A program made the position numbers and the translations under genes. From Azospirillum sp. TSA2s (GTDB lineage Bacteria; Pseudomonadota; Alphaproteobacteria; Azospirillales; Azospirillaceae), in contig NZ_CP039645.1 of NCBI RefSeq assembly GCF_004923315.1, positions 1 to 64,000 on the forward strand: a stretch of 64,000 bases of DNA. The letters run 5' to 3'. Positions within the stretch are counted from its first letter, which is position 1; every line of letters begins with the position of its first letter. The notes below the pieces were generated by a model. The model saw only the letters and a program-made list of their open reading frames with translations. It ran no database searches and was not told where the DNA came from. Below are positions 35,898 through 45,418 of the stretch, piece after piece.

Positions 35898-35940
35898 ACC
35901 CCGCTTTTGGGGTTGTCATGAGACCCGTTGCGACCGGGTC
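35898..35940. promoter_or_regulatory. Two hairpins in the nosR-nosZ intergenic gap
   Basis: ACCCC-N6-GGGGT at 35898-35913 and GACCCG-N7-CGGGTC at 35922-35940. In the minus-strand transcript both fold just ahead of the nosZ ribosome-binding site, and could shield the nosZ mRNA from 5' decay or pause transcription between nosR and nosZ. Confidence 0.5.
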
Positions 35941-35966
35941 CCGTTATGGGGATGAGGGGATGGCGG

Positions 35967-38306
35967 TCAGGACTGGTGCGGCCGGATCGTCAGCCGGCCG
36001 GTGGCCGGATCGGCGGTGGGCACCGTGCTGCGGGAGGCGGCGCCGGCGGGGGCGGGCTGGGCCGCAGCCGCGGCTTCCTTTTCCGCCGCCAGCCGGGCCT
36101 CGGCGGCCTGCCACTTCTCGCGCTTCTGCCGCTTCTGGATCATGACCGGGCATTTGTGGTCGTGGTGGTAGAGCATCTGGCAGTGCAGACACTGGATGCA
36201 TTCGTTGGGGTTGATCGAGCCGTCGGGGTGGATGGCCTGGACCGGGCATTCGTTGCCGCAACGCTGGCAGGGGCTGCCGCATTCCTTGTAGCGGCGCAGC
36301 CAGTCGAACATCCGCAGCCGGCCGGGGATCGCCAGCGCCGCGCCCAGCGGGCAGAGATAGCGGCAGAAGAAGCGTTCGATGAACAGGCCGGCCGCCAGCA
36401 GCGCCACGGCGAAGGCGACGAACCACCAGTCGCGGACGAAATGCAGGATGATGGCGGTCTTGAACGGCTCGATCTCCGCCGCCTTCTCCGCCGTGCCCAG
36501 CGATTGCAGCGACAGGGCGAACAGCATCAGGAAGATGATGTATTTGATCGGCCACAGGCGCTGGTGCAGGCCGAAGGGCACGGTGATCTGGCGGATGCCG
36601 ATCTTCTTCGCCGCCTTCGACAGCAGTTCCTGCAGCGAGCCGAACGGGCAGAGCCAGCCGCAGAAGGCGCCCCGGCCCCAGAACAGCAGCGACGCCGCCA
36701 CCGAGAACCACAGGATGAACACCAGCGGGTCCATCATGAAATAGTCCCAGCGGAAATCGGTGCGCAGCGCGTTGGCGAAGGTCAGGACATTGACAACCGA
36801 CAGCTGGGCCGTGGCGTACCAGCCGAGCCAGACCAGGGTGAAGACCAGATAGGCCGTCCGCACCCGCTCATACAGTGCCGGACGCTTGGTCAGCTGGTCC
36901 TGGAAGAAGAAGATGCCGGTCAGCAGAAGGATGGCGACGGACAGGATGGCGACATCGACCTTCCGGTTCTGCCAGATGCGCTGCCACAGCGGCGTTTCGG
37001 CGGCTTCCTCCGCCTCCGCCGCACCGGCGGCCTGGATGGCGGCGCTGTGGCTGGCGGATTGGGCGGACGCCGGTGCGGCGGCCGATGCCGGGGCCGGGGC
37101 CGGAGCGGCCGGCTTTTCGGTCTTCAGGAACTTGTCGGGCGGCTGGTAGCCGAGGTCGAAGGTGACGAACACCTTGTCGAGCGCCGCGATGGCGCGCTGG
37201 ACCAGCAGCTGCAGGCGCCAGGAGTCGGCCGGGTTGAACTCCGCATTCTCCGGCAGGACGAACAGGCCGATCTCCGGGAAATCGGGGGCACCGGCGGCGG
37301 CGACGCTGCCCAGGCGCTTGTGCATCTTGTCGCGGAAGCGGACGGAGCCCTCATGCTGCACCAGTTCGATGCGGTCGAAGATGCCGCCGCGGACATAGCC
37401 CGAGCCTTTGAAGGAATAGCGCCCCTGCCCAGCCACCAGGATCGCCTGCTGGCCCGGCTTCAGCTGCTTGGTCAGGGTCTCGTACTCCGCATCGCCCAGC
37501 AGCGAGCGGCCGATGGTGGGGATGGTCACCAGGGCGGCATAGAGGTCGATGAAGGTCTCGTCGGGGCTGCCGGCCTCGGCGCGGGCGATGGCCTCCGCCT
37601 TGCCGGTCTTCTCGAAGGCGGCATTCACCTCCCCCACCGTCAGGGTCAGCCGGCGCACCGATCCGTCGCCGATCAGGGTCGCCCAGTCCTCGACCCCGGT
37701 CTTCGACAGGTCGATGGTCTTGGTCACGACCGGTTCCGCGTCCGTCCCGCCCTGCCCCAGCGACTGCATCACCTTCTTGCCGGAGCGGATGATGGAATCG
37801 CCGATGACCATCACGGTCACCGTCGCACCCGACACGATGTCGACCGGCGGGCTGGCGGCGCTCTGGCTGGCGAGCTGCAGCACGTTCTTGCCGACATAGC
37901 CGTTGATGAAGCCGTTGATGCGGGCCGGCGGGATGCCGATCAGCACGATGGGCTCGTGATGGTCCATCAGCCGGGCGCCGGTCACCGTGCCGTCCGCCGC
38001 CAGCCCGACCACCACGTCGATCGGCCGGCCCGAATAGCCGGTGGTGTTGACATAGTCCGACGTCAGATAGGCGTGGCCCACCACGGCGTCGCCCTTGTAG
38101 ACGGGGACGGTGGGGGCATTCGGGGTGGGCTTGCCGAAGCGGTCGGCGCCGGGGACGAGATCGGAAGGCTGCAGCTTCGCCAGATAAGGCAGCAGACGGC
38201 CGCTCTCGGCCGCCTCGGCCGCGGCAATGCCGGTCAGCAGCAAAAGGACGGCGACAAGTGCCGATCCCACCCAACGTTGCAAACGCGTGAACCTCACGAC
38301 GGCCAT
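35967..38306 (-). CDS. nosR: NosR, membrane flavo-iron-sulfur protein for N2O reduction
   Basis: 779 residues from ATG 38306. A GTG nine bases further in (38297) has GGAGG at better spacing, so the true start may be there. An N-terminal signal segment is followed by a periplasmic FMN-binding domain, with SGATVT the likely site of covalent FMN attached by NosX. Membrane helices follow, with RGAFCGWLCPFGSLQELL and FCRYLCPLGAALAIP, then two C-terminal [4Fe-4S] clusters (CQRCGNECPVQAIH, CIQCLHCQMLYHHDHKCP). It passes electrons from quinol toward NosZ and is needed for nosZ expression. It is the first gene of the nos operon, behind an FNR-type site. Confidence 0.95.
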   Translation of the reverse strand: MAVVRFTRLQRWVGSALVAVLLLLTGIAAAEAAESGRLLPYLAKLQPSDLVPGADRFGKPTPNAPTVPVYKGDAVVGHAYLTSDYVNTTGYSGRPIDVVVGLAADGTVTGARLMDHHEPIVLIGIPPARINGFINGYVGKNVLQLASQSAASPPVDIVSGATVTVMVIGDSIIRSGKKVMQSLGQGGTDAEPVVTKTIDLSKTGVEDWATLIGDGSVRRLTLTVGEVNAAFEKTGKAEAIARAEAGSPDETFIDLYAALVTIPTIGRSLLGDAEYETLTKQLKPGQQAILVAGQGRYSFKGSGYVRGGIFDRIELVQHEGSVRFRDKMHKRLGSVAAAGAPDFPEIGLFVLPENAEFNPADSWRLQLLVQRAIAALDKVFVTFDLGYQPPDKFLKTEKPAAPAPAPASAAAPASAQSASHSAAIQAAGAAEAEEAAETPLWQRIWQNRKVDVAILSVAILLLTGIFFFQDQLTKRPALYERVRTAYLVFTLVWLGWYATAQLSVVNVLTFANALRTDFRWDYFMMDPLVFILWFSVAASLLFWGRGAFCGWLCPFGSLQELLSKAAKKIGIRQITVPFGLHQRLWPIKYIIFLMLFALSLQSLGTAEKAAEIEPFKTAIILHFVRDWWFVAFAVALLAAGLFIERFFCRYLCPLGAALAIPGRLRMFDWLRRYKECGSPCQRCGNECPVQAIHPDGSINPNECIQCLHCQMLYHHDHKCPVMIQKRQKREKWQAAEARLAAEKEAAAAAQPAPAGAASRSTVPTADPATGRLTIRPHQS

Positions 38307-38373
38307 CCTCCGGCTTTCGCCAATTGGCTTCGGTGTTTCCGGCGGATCAAATACCCAGCCAGAGCGTAAGGAC

Positions 38374-38387
38374 TTGACCAAGGTCAA
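38374..38387. promoter_or_regulatory. FNR/DNR site of the nos operon
   Basis: TTGACCAAGGTCAA, a perfect TTGAC-N4-GTCAA palindrome centred about 75 bases before the nosR start. Spacing is right for a class II activator site with a roughly 30-base leader. Confidence 0.82.
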
Positions 38388-38411
38388 GAGTTCGGCGGAT
38401 GGCCGTACGAA

Positions 38412-38425
38412 TTGCGCCAGATCAA
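38412..38425. promoter_or_regulatory. FNR-type site in the nos/nap divergent region
   Basis: TTGCGCCAGATCAA (TTGCG-N4-ATCAA), a good FNR/DNR half-site pair. Its centre is about 38 bases from the nosR-proximal site and about 208 before napE, so it may serve nap through a long leader or act together with the first site. The rest of 38426-38626 shows no gene. Confidence 0.65.
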
Positions 38426-38626
38426 CAACCTTCGGCTGGGGTTGTGATTTGGCAAGAGAAATACCCTCTCTGGCTGTATGGCTTCCTTTCTCCCCAGAAA
38501 TGAAGGGGGGATGGGGAATTACTCGCCTGATGGCATACTCCCTAGGGGCAGTGGGCTGCTGCGAGACGTTTCCAGCAATTTGCGGTTGGAACGGTCAGCC
38601 CGAGATAAAGCGGAAGGCGGCATCCC

Positions 38627-38854
38627 ATGAGCGCAGCCCGGCAAGGCAGCCCAGCCCGCAATGTCGATGCCTCCACCTCTGCCGACCCGCGCCCGCCGGT
38701 TGACCAGGGCACCCGCCGGCGCGAGATCGCGATGTTCCTGCTGCTGGCGGTGTTCATCTGGCCGGTGCTGTCGATCGCCGTGGTCGGCGGCTATGGCTTC
38801 ATCGTCTGGATGTCGCAGATGATCCTGGGTCCGCCCGGTCCGCCGCCGGTCTGA
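38627..38854 (+). CDS. napE: NapE, small membrane protein of periplasmic nitrate reductase
   Basis: 75 residues. A single membrane helix region (EIAMFLLLAVFIWPVLSIAV, VGGYGFIVWMSQMI) ends in GPPGPPP, which is the NapE signature. The N-terminal about 28 residues are polar and longer than usual. It is the first gene of napEFDABC. Its exact role is unknown in the family. Confidence 0.9.
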   Translation: MSAARQGSPARNVDASTSADPRPPVDQGTRRREIAMFLLLAVFIWPVLSIAVVGGYGFIVWMSQMILGPPGPPPV

Positions 38855-38869
38855 CGGAGGGACCGTCCC

Positions 38870-39415
38870 ATGGCCGATGATGGCTTAGATGGTAGATCCA
38901 TAGACCGGGGAAGGCGGGGCCTCCTGCGCGGTCGGCCGGCGGCAGGGCCGGCGCCGATCCATCCCCCCTGGTCCCGTCCCGATTATTTTACCGCACTCTG
39001 CACCCGCTGCGGCGCCTGTGCCGCGGCCTGTCCCGAGGCGATCCTGCGGCCCGGCGACGGCGGCTATCCCGAGGTCGATTTCACGCGCGGGGAATGCAGC
39101 TTCTGCGGCGCCTGCGCCGATGCCTGCGCCGAGCCGATCTTCGACCGGACGGCGCCGCCCTGGGCGTTGCGGGCGAGCGTCGCGCCATCCTGCCTTGCGG
39201 TGCAGAGGGTGGTGTGCCGGAGCTGCCAGGACGCCTGCCCGGAAGGGGCGATCCGTTTCCAGCCGGCGGCCGGCGGGGCCGCCCATGCCCGCATCGACGA
39301 TGCGGCCTGCACCGGCTGTGGCGCCTGCGTCGCCGCCTGCCCGTCCGGCGCCGTCACCCTCACCCACCAGACCGCCCCTCACCAGACTGGGAGCCCAAGC
39401 CATGCCGTTCGATGA
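38870..39415 (+). CDS. napF: NapF, cytoplasmic polyferredoxin
   Basis: 181 residues with [4Fe-4S] motifs CTRCGACAAACP (Cys44, 47, 50, 54), CSFCGACADACA (Cys76, 79, 82, 86) and C-terminal CTGCGACVAACP, plus the CRSCQDACP block. NapF takes part in assembly of NapA in the cytoplasm before Tat export. It overlaps napD by 14 bases. Confidence 0.92.
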   Translation: MADDGLDGRSIDRGRRGLLRGRPAAGPAPIHPPWSRPDYFTALCTRCGACAAACPEAILRPGDGGYPEVDFTRGECSFCGACADACAEPIFDRTAPPWALRASVAPSCLAVQRVVCRSCQDACPEGAIRFQPAAGGAAHARIDDAACTGCGACVAACPSGAVTLTHQTAPHQTGSPSHAVR

Positions 39416-39713
39416 CATCACGGGATTGGGGACGAGCGCCGAACGGCATCTCGCCTCGCTGCTGCTGCATGTGCGGCCGGACCGGCAGGCGATGGTGCGC
39501 GCCGCCATCGCCACCCTGCCCGGCACCGAACTCCACATCGAACAGGCCGGCAAGATGGTGGTCACCGTCGAGGGACCGCATGAGGGCTGGATCGCCGACC
39601 GCATGACCGCGCTGCACCTGCTGGACGGCGTGTTCTCCGCCGTCATGGTCTTTCACCACATAGACCGGGGGCACATCGACCGCGCGGAGGTGGAGGCCGC
39701 CGAGGGGAGCTAG
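39402..39713 (+). CDS. napD: NapD, NapA signal-peptide chaperone
   Basis: 103 residues. The ferredoxin-like fold shows HLASLLLHVRPDRQAMVRAA, LPGTELHIEQAGKMVVTVEG and LDGVFSAVMVFHHID, typical of NapD. It binds the twin-arginine signal of NapA and proofreads cofactor loading. ATG 39402 lies within the end of napF, so the two are translationally coupled. Confidence 0.92.
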   Translation: MPFDDITGLGTSAERHLASLLLHVRPDRQAMVRAAIATLPGTELHIEQAGKMVVTVEGPHEGWIADRMTALHLLDGVFSAVMVFHHIDRGHIDRAEVEAAEGS

Positions 39714-39715
39714 TC

Positions 39716-39735
39716 CTGCCCTGCCCTGCCCTGCC
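39716..39735. repeat. Pentanucleotide tandem repeat in the napD-napA gap
   Basis: Four exact copies of CTGCC, about 30 bases before the napA ribosome-binding site. Copy number could vary by slippage. Confidence 0.7.
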
Positions 39736-39767
39736 AGCCGGATCCGAACACCAGAAGAAGAAGGGGG

Positions 39768-42266
39768 ATGCCCATGTTGGACCGTCGCGACTTCATCAAG
39801 GCCCAGGCGGTGGCCGCCGCTGCCGCCGCCGGGGGCATCAGCCTGCCGGCCGCCGCACAAAGCTCGCTGGTGGCGGGCGAGGACACGGCGCTGAAATGGT
39901 CGAAGGCGCCCTGCCGGTTCTGCGGCACCGGATGCGGCGTGATGGTCGCGACCAAGGACAACCGCGTCGTCGCCACCCACGGCGACATGCAGGCGGAGGT
40001 GAACCGCGGCCTGAACTGCGTGAAGGGCTATTTCCTGTCGAAGATCATGTATGGCGAGGACCGGCTGACCCAGCCGCTGCTGCGCATGCGCGACGGGCAA
40101 TATCATAAGGAGGGCGAGTTCCAGCCGGTGTCGTGGGACCGCGCCTTCGACGAGATGGCCCGCCAGTGGAAGCGGGTGCTGAAGGAGAAGGGGCCGGAGG
40201 CGGTCGGCATGTTCGGCTCCGGGCAATGGACGATCTGGGAGGGCTATGCCGCGACGAAGCTGATGCGCGCCGGCTTCCGCACCAACAACCTGGACCCCAA
40301 CGCCCGCCACTGCATGGCGTCGGCCGCCGTCGCCTTCATCCGCACCTTCGGTATGGACGAGCCGATGGGCTGCTACGACGATTTCGAGAATGCCGACGCC
40401 TTCGTGTTGTGGGGCTCCAACATGGCGGAGATGCACCCCATCCTGTGGACCCGCGTCACCGACCGCCGGCTGGCGCACCAGCATGTGAAGGTGGCGGTGC
40501 TGTCGACCTTCGAGCATCGCAGCTTCGAGTTGGCCGACATCCCGATGATCTTCACGCCGGGGACCGATCTGGCGATCCTGAACTTCATCGCCAACCACAT
40601 CATCCAGACCAACCGGGTGAACAGGGAGTTCGTCGAGAAGCATTGCAACTTCCGGCTCGGCCAGAAGGACATCGGCTATGGGCTGCGGCCGGAGAATGTG
40701 CTGGAGGTGCGGGCGGCCAACGCCAAGGACCCGACCGATTCCAAGCCCATCGATTTCGACGCCTTCGCCAAGTTCGTCAGCACCTACACGGCGGATTACA
40801 CGGCGGAGCTGACGGGAGTGCCGAAGGAGCGGCTGACCGCGCTGGCGGAGCTGTATGCCGACCCGAAGACCAAGGTCATGTCGCTGTGGACCATGGGGTT
40901 CAACCAGCATGTCCGCGGCGTCTGGGCCAACCACATGGTCTACAACATCCATCTGCTGACCGGGAAAATCTCCCAGCCGGGGAACGGTCCCTTCTCGCTG
41001 ACCGGCCAGCCGTCGGCCTGCGGCACGGCGCGCGAGGTGGGGACCTTCGCCCACCGGCTGCCTGCCGACATGCAGGTCACCAACCCGACCCACCGCGCCC
41101 ATGCGGAGGAGGCGTGGAAGCTGCCGAAGGACCTGCTGCCGGGCAAGATCGGCTATCACGCCGTGCTGATGGACCGGATGCTGAAGGACGGCAAGCTGAA
41201 CGCCTACTGGATCATGGTGAACAACAACCTGCAGGCGGCACCGAACAGCGCCAACGAGACCTATCCCGGTTACCGCAACCCGGACAATTTCATCGTGGTG
41301 TCGGACGCCTATCCCACCGTCACCGCGTCCGCCGCCGACCTGATCCTGCCGGCGGCGATGTGGGTGGAGAAGGAAGGCGCCTATGGCAACGCCGAACGCC
41401 GCACCCATTTCTGGCACCAGCTGGTCACTGCACCGGGAGAGGCGCGGTCGGATCTGTGGCAGCTGATGGAGTTCTCCAAGCGCTTCACCACCGACGAGGT
41501 GTGGCCGGCGGCGGTGCTGGACGCCAACCCGTCCTATCGCGGCAAGACGCTGTTCGACGTGCTGTACCGCAACGGCACCGTCGACCGCTTCCCGCTGTCG
41601 GATGTCGATCCGGACTATGCCAACGACGAAGCCAAGCATTTCGGCTTCTACGTCCAGAAGGGGCTGTTCGAGGAGTATGCCGATTTCGGGCGCGGGCACG
41701 GCCATGATCTGGCGCCCTTCGACACCTATCATCAGGTGCGCGGCCTGCGCTGGCCGGTGGTGGACGGCAAGGAGACGCGCTGGCGCTACCGCGAGGGCTA
41801 TGACCCCTTCGTGAAGGCGGGCGAGGACGTGCGGTTCTACGGCAACCCGGACGGCAAGGCCAACGTCTTCGCCTTCCCCTACGAGCCGCCGGCGGAGGCG
41901 CCAGACTATGACTTCGACCTGTGGCTGGTGACGGGGCGCGTGCTGGAGCATTGGCACAGCGGGTCGATGACCATGCGGGTGCCGGAGCTGTACAAGGCGA
42001 TGCCGATGGCGCTGGTCTTCATGCATCCCGACGATGCCAAGGCGCGGGGCTTGCGCCGCGGATCGGAGGTGAAGGTGGTCTCCCGCCGCGGCGAGATGCT
42101 GACGCGGGTGGAGACGCGCGGGCGCAACAAGCCGCCGCGCGGCGTGGTGTTCGTGCCGTGGTTCGACTCCGCCCGGCTCATCAACAAATGCACGCTGGAC
42201 GCCACCGACCCGATCAGCAAGCAGACCGACTTCAAGAAGTGCGCCGTCAAGATCGTCGCTGCCTGA
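39768..42266 (+). CDS. napA: NapA, catalytic subunit of periplasmic nitrate reductase
   Basis: 832 residues (ATG 39774, six bases on, is nearly as good). Twin-arginine signal DRRDFIKA. The N-terminal [4Fe-4S] cluster uses Cys49, 52, 56 and 84 (CRFCGTGC and NCVKG). The molybdenum ligand is Cys182 in PNARHCMAS. The rest is the molybdopterin-guanine-dinucleotide fold to the C-terminal [20 protein letters not shown]. It reduces nitrate to nitrite in the periplasm, taking electrons from NapB. Full length. Confidence 0.97.
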   Translation: MPMLDRRDFIKAQAVAAAAAAGGISLPAAAQSSLVAGEDTALKWSKAPCRFCGTGCGVMVATKDNRVVATHGDMQAEVNRGLNCVKGYFLSKIMYGEDRLTQPLLRMRDGQYHKEGEFQPVSWDRAFDEMARQWKRVLKEKGPEAVGMFGSGQWTIWEGYAATKLMRAGFRTNNLDPNARHCMASAAVAFIRTFGMDEPMGCYDDFENADAFVLWGSNMAEMHPILWTRVTDRRLAHQHVKVAVLSTFEHRSFELADIPMIFTPGTDLAILNFIANHIIQTNRVNREFVEKHCNFRLGQKDIGYGLRPENVLEVRAANAKDPTDSKPIDFDAFAKFVSTYTADYTAELTGVPKERLTALAELYADPKTKVMSLWTMGFNQHVRGVWANHMVYNIHLLTGKISQPGNGPFSLTGQPSACGTAREVGTFAHRLPADMQVTNPTHRAHAEEAWKLPKDLLPGKIGYHAVLMDRMLKDGKLNAYWIMVNNNLQAAPNSANETYPGYRNPDNFIVVSDAYPTVTASAADLILPAAMWVEKEGAYGNAERRTHFWHQLVTAPGEARSDLWQLMEFSKRFTTDEVWPAAVLDANPSYRGKTLFDVLYRNGTVDRFPLSDVDPDYANDEAKHFGFYVQKGLFEEYADFGRGHGHDLAPFDTYHQVRGLRWPVVDGKETRWRYREGYDPFVKAGEDVRFYGNPDGKANVFAFPYEPPAEAPDYDFDLWLVTGRVLEHWHSGSMTMRVPELYKAMPMALVFMHPDDAKARGLRRGSEVKVVSRRGEMLTRVETRGRNKPPRGVVFVPWFDSARLINKCTLDATDPISKQTDFKKCAVKIVAA

Positions 42267-42281
42267 GGGAGGAGTTGAGCC

Positions 42282-42767
42282 ATGCGACCCCATCACCTTG
42301 CCGCGCTGGCGGCCCTGCCCTTCCTCGTGCCGGCGGTTCTGTCGGCGCAAAGTACGCCCGCGCTGCGCCTGGACTCGCCGTTCCGGCCGCCGGTGAATTT
42401 CGTCGAGCAGAACCCTGCCCCGCCGATCCCGCCGGACGTCACCGACGACCGCCGCGTCGCCCGCAATTACCCGGAGCAGCCGCCGGTGATCCCGCACAAT
42501 GTCCGTGATTACCAGATCACGCTGAACAACAACCAGTGCCTGACCTGCCACAGCCGCCGCTTCACCGAGGCGGTGCAGGCGCCGATGGTCAGCATCACCC
42601 ATTACGTCGACCGTGAGGGCCAGACGCTGGGCGCCGTGTCGCCGCGGCGGTATTTCTGCATGCAGTGCCATGTGCCGCAGACCACGGCGCAGCCCATCGT
42701 TCCCAACACCTTCAAGGATCTCGACAGTCTGGTCAGCCGGCCGTCGGACCGGGGGGATCACCGATGA
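42282..42767 (+). CDS. napB: NapB, dihaem cytochrome c subunit
   Basis: 161 residues. Signal peptide ends near VLSAQS. Two haem c sites: CLTCH (86-90) and CMQCH (126-130); conserved [17 protein letters not shown] and [17 protein letters not shown] match NapB. It passes electrons from NapC to NapA. The stop overlaps the napC start (ATGA). Confidence 0.95.
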   Translation: MRPHHLAALAALPFLVPAVLSAQSTPALRLDSPFRPPVNFVEQNPAPPIPPDVTDDRRVARNYPEQPPVIPHNVRDYQITLNNNQCLTCHSRRFTEAVQAPMVSITHYVDREGQTLGAVSPRRYFCMQCHVPQTTAQPIVPNTFKDLDSLVSRPSDRGDHR

Positions 42768-43435
42768 AGCCGCGGGTCCCGGTGTCGCTGAAAACGGCGT
42801 GGCAGACTTTCTCCCGTCCCAGCCGGACCTTCAGCCTGGGCTTCCTGACGCTGGGCGGCTTCATCGCCGGCGTGATGTTCTGGGGCGGCTTCAACACCGC
42901 GCTGGAGGCCACCAACAAGGAAGCCTTCTGCATCGGCTGTCACGAGATGCGGGCGAACCCTTATGAGGAGATGAAGCAGACCATCCACTTCACCAACAGG
43001 TCGGGCGTGCGGGCGACCTGCCCCGACTGCCATGTGCCGCATCAGTGGACCGATAAGATCGCCCGCAAGATGCAGGCGTCCAAGGAGGTCTGGGGCAAGA
43101 TCTTCGGCACCATCGACACGCGCGCCAAGTTTCTGGCGAAGCGCCGCGAACTGGCCGAGCATGAGTGGGCGCGGCTGAAGGCGAACAACTCGCTGGAATG
43201 CCGCAACTGCCACAGCGCCGATTCGATGGACATCACCAAGCAGGGGGCGCGGGCGGCGCGCATCCATGAACAGTACCTGTTCACCGGGGAGCGCACCTGC
43301 ATCGACTGCCACAAGGGCATCGCCCACCGCCTGCCCGACATGCAGGGCGTGCCGCCGGGTTGGAGCGAGGTGTCCGACAACCCACAGAAGCCGATCGGGC
43401 ATTGGCTGGCGAATGCGGGCGGGGAGGGGAGGTAG
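42764..43435 (+). CDS. napC: NapC, membrane-anchored tetrahaem quinol dehydrogenase
   Basis: 223 residues. One N-terminal membrane helix ([20 protein letters not shown]) and four haem c motifs: CIGCH (56-60), CPDCH (86-90), CRNCH (146-150) and CIDCH (179-183). NapC/NirT family. With no napGH in the operon, NapC must be the route from ubiquinol to NapB. It is the last gene of the operon. Confidence 0.96.
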   Translation: MKPRVPVSLKTAWQTFSRPSRTFSLGFLTLGGFIAGVMFWGGFNTALEATNKEAFCIGCHEMRANPYEEMKQTIHFTNRSGVRATCPDCHVPHQWTDKIARKMQASKEVWGKIFGTIDTRAKFLAKRRELAEHEWARLKANNSLECRNCHSADSMDITKQGARAARIHEQYLFTGERTCIDCHKGIAHRLPDMQGVPPGWSEVSDNPQKPIGHWLANAGGEGR

Positions 43436-43461
43436 CTATCTCTCCCGCCCCGTGACGTCAC

Positions 43462-43507
43462 TGGTCGGAATCCGACCACCCTTCGCGCGGTGGTCGGATT
43501 CCGACCA
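43462..43507. promoter_or_regulatory. Perfect 18-base inverted repeat of two palindromes (candidate parS or terminator)
   Basis: TGGTCGGAATCCGACCAC (43462-43479) is followed after ten bases by its exact complement inverted (43490-43507), and each arm is itself a palindrome (TGGTCGG/CCGACCA). It lies between the convergent napC and parB genes and directly adjoins parB. It may be the centromere-like site bound by ParB. A bidirectional terminator is the alternative, but no long T run follows. Confidence 0.6.
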
Positions 43508-43510
43508 GTC

Positions 43511-44386
43511 TTACTTTCCGGCTCCGGCCAGGATGGCGTCGATGGCGGTGCGCATGTCGGCCAGCGCCTGCCGGTCGGTGTCGGACAGAGGCTGCGGCTT
43601 GGCCTGAAGCTCCTGCAGCACGTCGCGGGCCTGGAAGACCGGCTTGGAGACGCGCTTGGGCAGGGCGCTGGACGCGATGCCGGAGGGGGCGCTGACCGGT
43701 TCGCGCCTGGGCTGGGCGGCGGCCGGGGAGGGCGGGGAACCGGCCTCGGCGCGCTTCAGCTTCTCCCAGGCGCGGAGCTGCTCGTCCTGGTCGTCGATGG
43801 CGGCCAGCGCCTCCAGCTTCGCCTTGGTCGGGCGGAGCAGGGGATAGTCCTCGCGGATCGCCGGGGCCAGACGCTGGAAGGACAGCATCATGGTGACGTA
43901 GGTTTTCTTGCGGCCCAGCGCCTCGGCAAGCTGGCGGTGGGAATAGCCGTGCCGTTCGGCCAGCCGGGCCAGCGCGTCGGATTCCTCCAGCGGGTTCAGG
44001 TCGCTGCGCTGGAGGTTTTCGACGATGGCGATCTCCTCGTCGTCGTCGCCGGTGAACAGGATGCCGAAGATGGTCTCCCGTCCCAAGAGCCGTATCGCCC
44101 GCAGCCGCCGCTCGCCATAGACCAGCTGCCAGCTGTCGTCGGCGGTCTGGCGAACGCCGATCGGTTGTTGCAACCCGTGACGCTCGATGGAGGCGGACAG
44201 CCCGCGCAGCTCGTCCTCGTCGAACTCGCGGCGCGGCTGGTTCGGGTTGGGGGCGATGCGGTCGACCGGCACCTCGACCAGATGCGGCGCGTGGCGGCTG
44301 AGGCCGAACAGCGCGTCCTTCATCCTTGCGGCTGCGGTGGCGCTCTGCGCCGGCTTGGTTGCCTTGCCGAGAAGACTACGCGACAC
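43511..44386 (-). CDS. parB: ParB family partition protein
   Basis: 291 residues from GTG 44386, which has GGAGG seven bases upstream and lies inside the end of parA. The N-terminal ParB/Srx domain is seen in VPVDRIAPNPNQPRREFDED, YGERRLRAIRLLG and AIVENLQRSDLNPLEESDAL. The HTH follows as HGYSHRQLAEALGRKKTYVT. The C-terminus is rich in Ala, Glu and Pro. ParB loads at its centromere site and is moved by ParA during segregation of this replicon. Confidence 0.92.
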   Translation of the reverse strand: MSRSLLGKATKPAQSATAAARMKDALFGLSRHAPHLVEVPVDRIAPNPNQPRREFDEDELRGLSASIERHGLQQPIGVRQTADDSWQLVYGERRLRAIRLLGRETIFGILFTGDDDEEIAIVENLQRSDLNPLEESDALARLAERHGYSHRQLAEALGRKKTYVTMMLSFQRLAPAIREDYPLLRPTKAKLEALAAIDDQDEQLRAWEKLKRAEAGSPPSPAAAQPRREPVSAPSGIASSALPKRVSKPVFQARDVLQELQAKPQPLSDTDRQALADMRTAIDAILAGAGK

Positions 44387-45389
44387 GGTCGACCTCCTTG
44401 ATGCGGGCGGTGCGTTCCTCGACCAGGGCGGAGGCGACGTCGCGATAGACGGCGGCGCCGGCCACGTCCGGCATCGCTTCCACCGCCGCGCGGCCGACCG
44501 AGGTCGCCTGGGCATAGACCGACGCCTTCGGCACCGGATCGAACACCCGCAGATGCGGGCCGTACTGTTCCAGGATCTGCTCCAGAACCTCGCGGTCGTT
44601 GCGTTCCCGCTGCTTGAAGATGGTCGGCACGATGCCGAGCACGCCGAGCGCGGTGTTCATCCGCCGGCGGATCTTCGCGACGTTTTCCAGCAGGAAGGCC
44701 ATGCCGAGCAGGCTGAACTTCTCGGTCTGGCAGGGGATGATCGCGGTGTGGGCGGCGACCATGGCGTTCTTGGTCAGCTCGCCGATGTTGGGCGGCGTGT
44801 CGATGACGATGAAGTCGAAGCTGCGCTTCGCCGCGGCGATCTTCTCCTTCATGATGAAGTCGCCACCGGCTTCCTTGCCCAGCTCCACCTCCGTCTCGGC
44901 AAGCCGGATGGAGGAGGGGGCGACGCGCAGGCCGCTTTCCGGCACGGTGACCAGGATGTCGTCCAGTTCCAGGTCGCCATGCATGACGTAGTAGAGGGTC
45001 TTGCCCTCCGTCTCCATCGTATAGGAATCGATGCCGAGGTGCTGGGTGGCGTTGGCCTGCGGATCGCAGTCGATCAGCATGGTCGAATAGCCCTTCAGCG
45101 CCAGGGCCGAGGCGATGTTCACCGCCGACACCGTCTTGGCGCAGCCGCCCTTCTGGTTCGCCACGACGACGACCAGGGCAGGGCCGCCCAGCCTTTCCGG
45201 CTCCGGCCCGGCGATCTCGCGCGTCATCAGCGCATCGACGGCCGCCGGGATGCGCTCCGCGTCGTTTTCCCAGCGGCTGATCTTCTGCTTGTCATAGCGG
45301 CGCTGCAGCCGCCCGTTCAGCCAGACGGCGAATTCGGACTGCGACAGTCCTTTCGCTTCCCGTTGGGTCCGCAACTCCTCGCCCTTCAC
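44376..45389 (-). CDS. parA: ParA family ATPase with N-terminal HTH
   Basis: 337 residues from GTG 45389 (GGGGAGGGG upstream). Residues 1-55 hold a Cro/CI-like HTH (EAKGLSQSEFAVWLNGRL, KQKISRWENDAERIP), so ParA probably represses its own promoter. The ATPase carries a deviant Walker A KGGCAKT, then LIDCDPQANATQHLGID and FIVIDTPPNIGELTKNA. The Ala in the P-loop in place of the common Gly is unusual but is known in some ParA proteins. It drives replicon segregation with ParB. Confidence 0.92.
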   Translation of the reverse strand: MKGEELRTQREAKGLSQSEFAVWLNGRLQRRYDKQKISRWENDAERIPAAVDALMTREIAGPEPERLGGPALVVVVANQKGGCAKTVSAVNIASALALKGYSTMLIDCDPQANATQHLGIDSYTMETEGKTLYYVMHGDLELDDILVTVPESGLRVAPSSIRLAETEVELGKEAGGDFIMKEKIAAAKRSFDFIVIDTPPNIGELTKNAMVAAHTAIIPCQTEKFSLLGMAFLLENVAKIRRRMNTALGVLGIVPTIFKQRERNDREVLEQILEQYGPHLRVFDPVPKASVYAQATSVGRAAVEAMPDVAGAAVYRDVASALVEERTARIKEVDRVA

Positions 45390-45418
45390 CGTCCCCTCCC
45401 CAGCATGAACAGGGCGGG

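Noticed and set aside
38535-38560. NarL/NarP-like sequence around CCCTAGGG upstream of napE
   Set aside because: Only one heptamer resembles the consensus, and no NarL gene is in the window.
39360-42761. 1133-codon minus-strand frame opposite napA and napB
   Set aside because: Shadow of napDAB; the plus-strand proteins carry all catalytic motifs.
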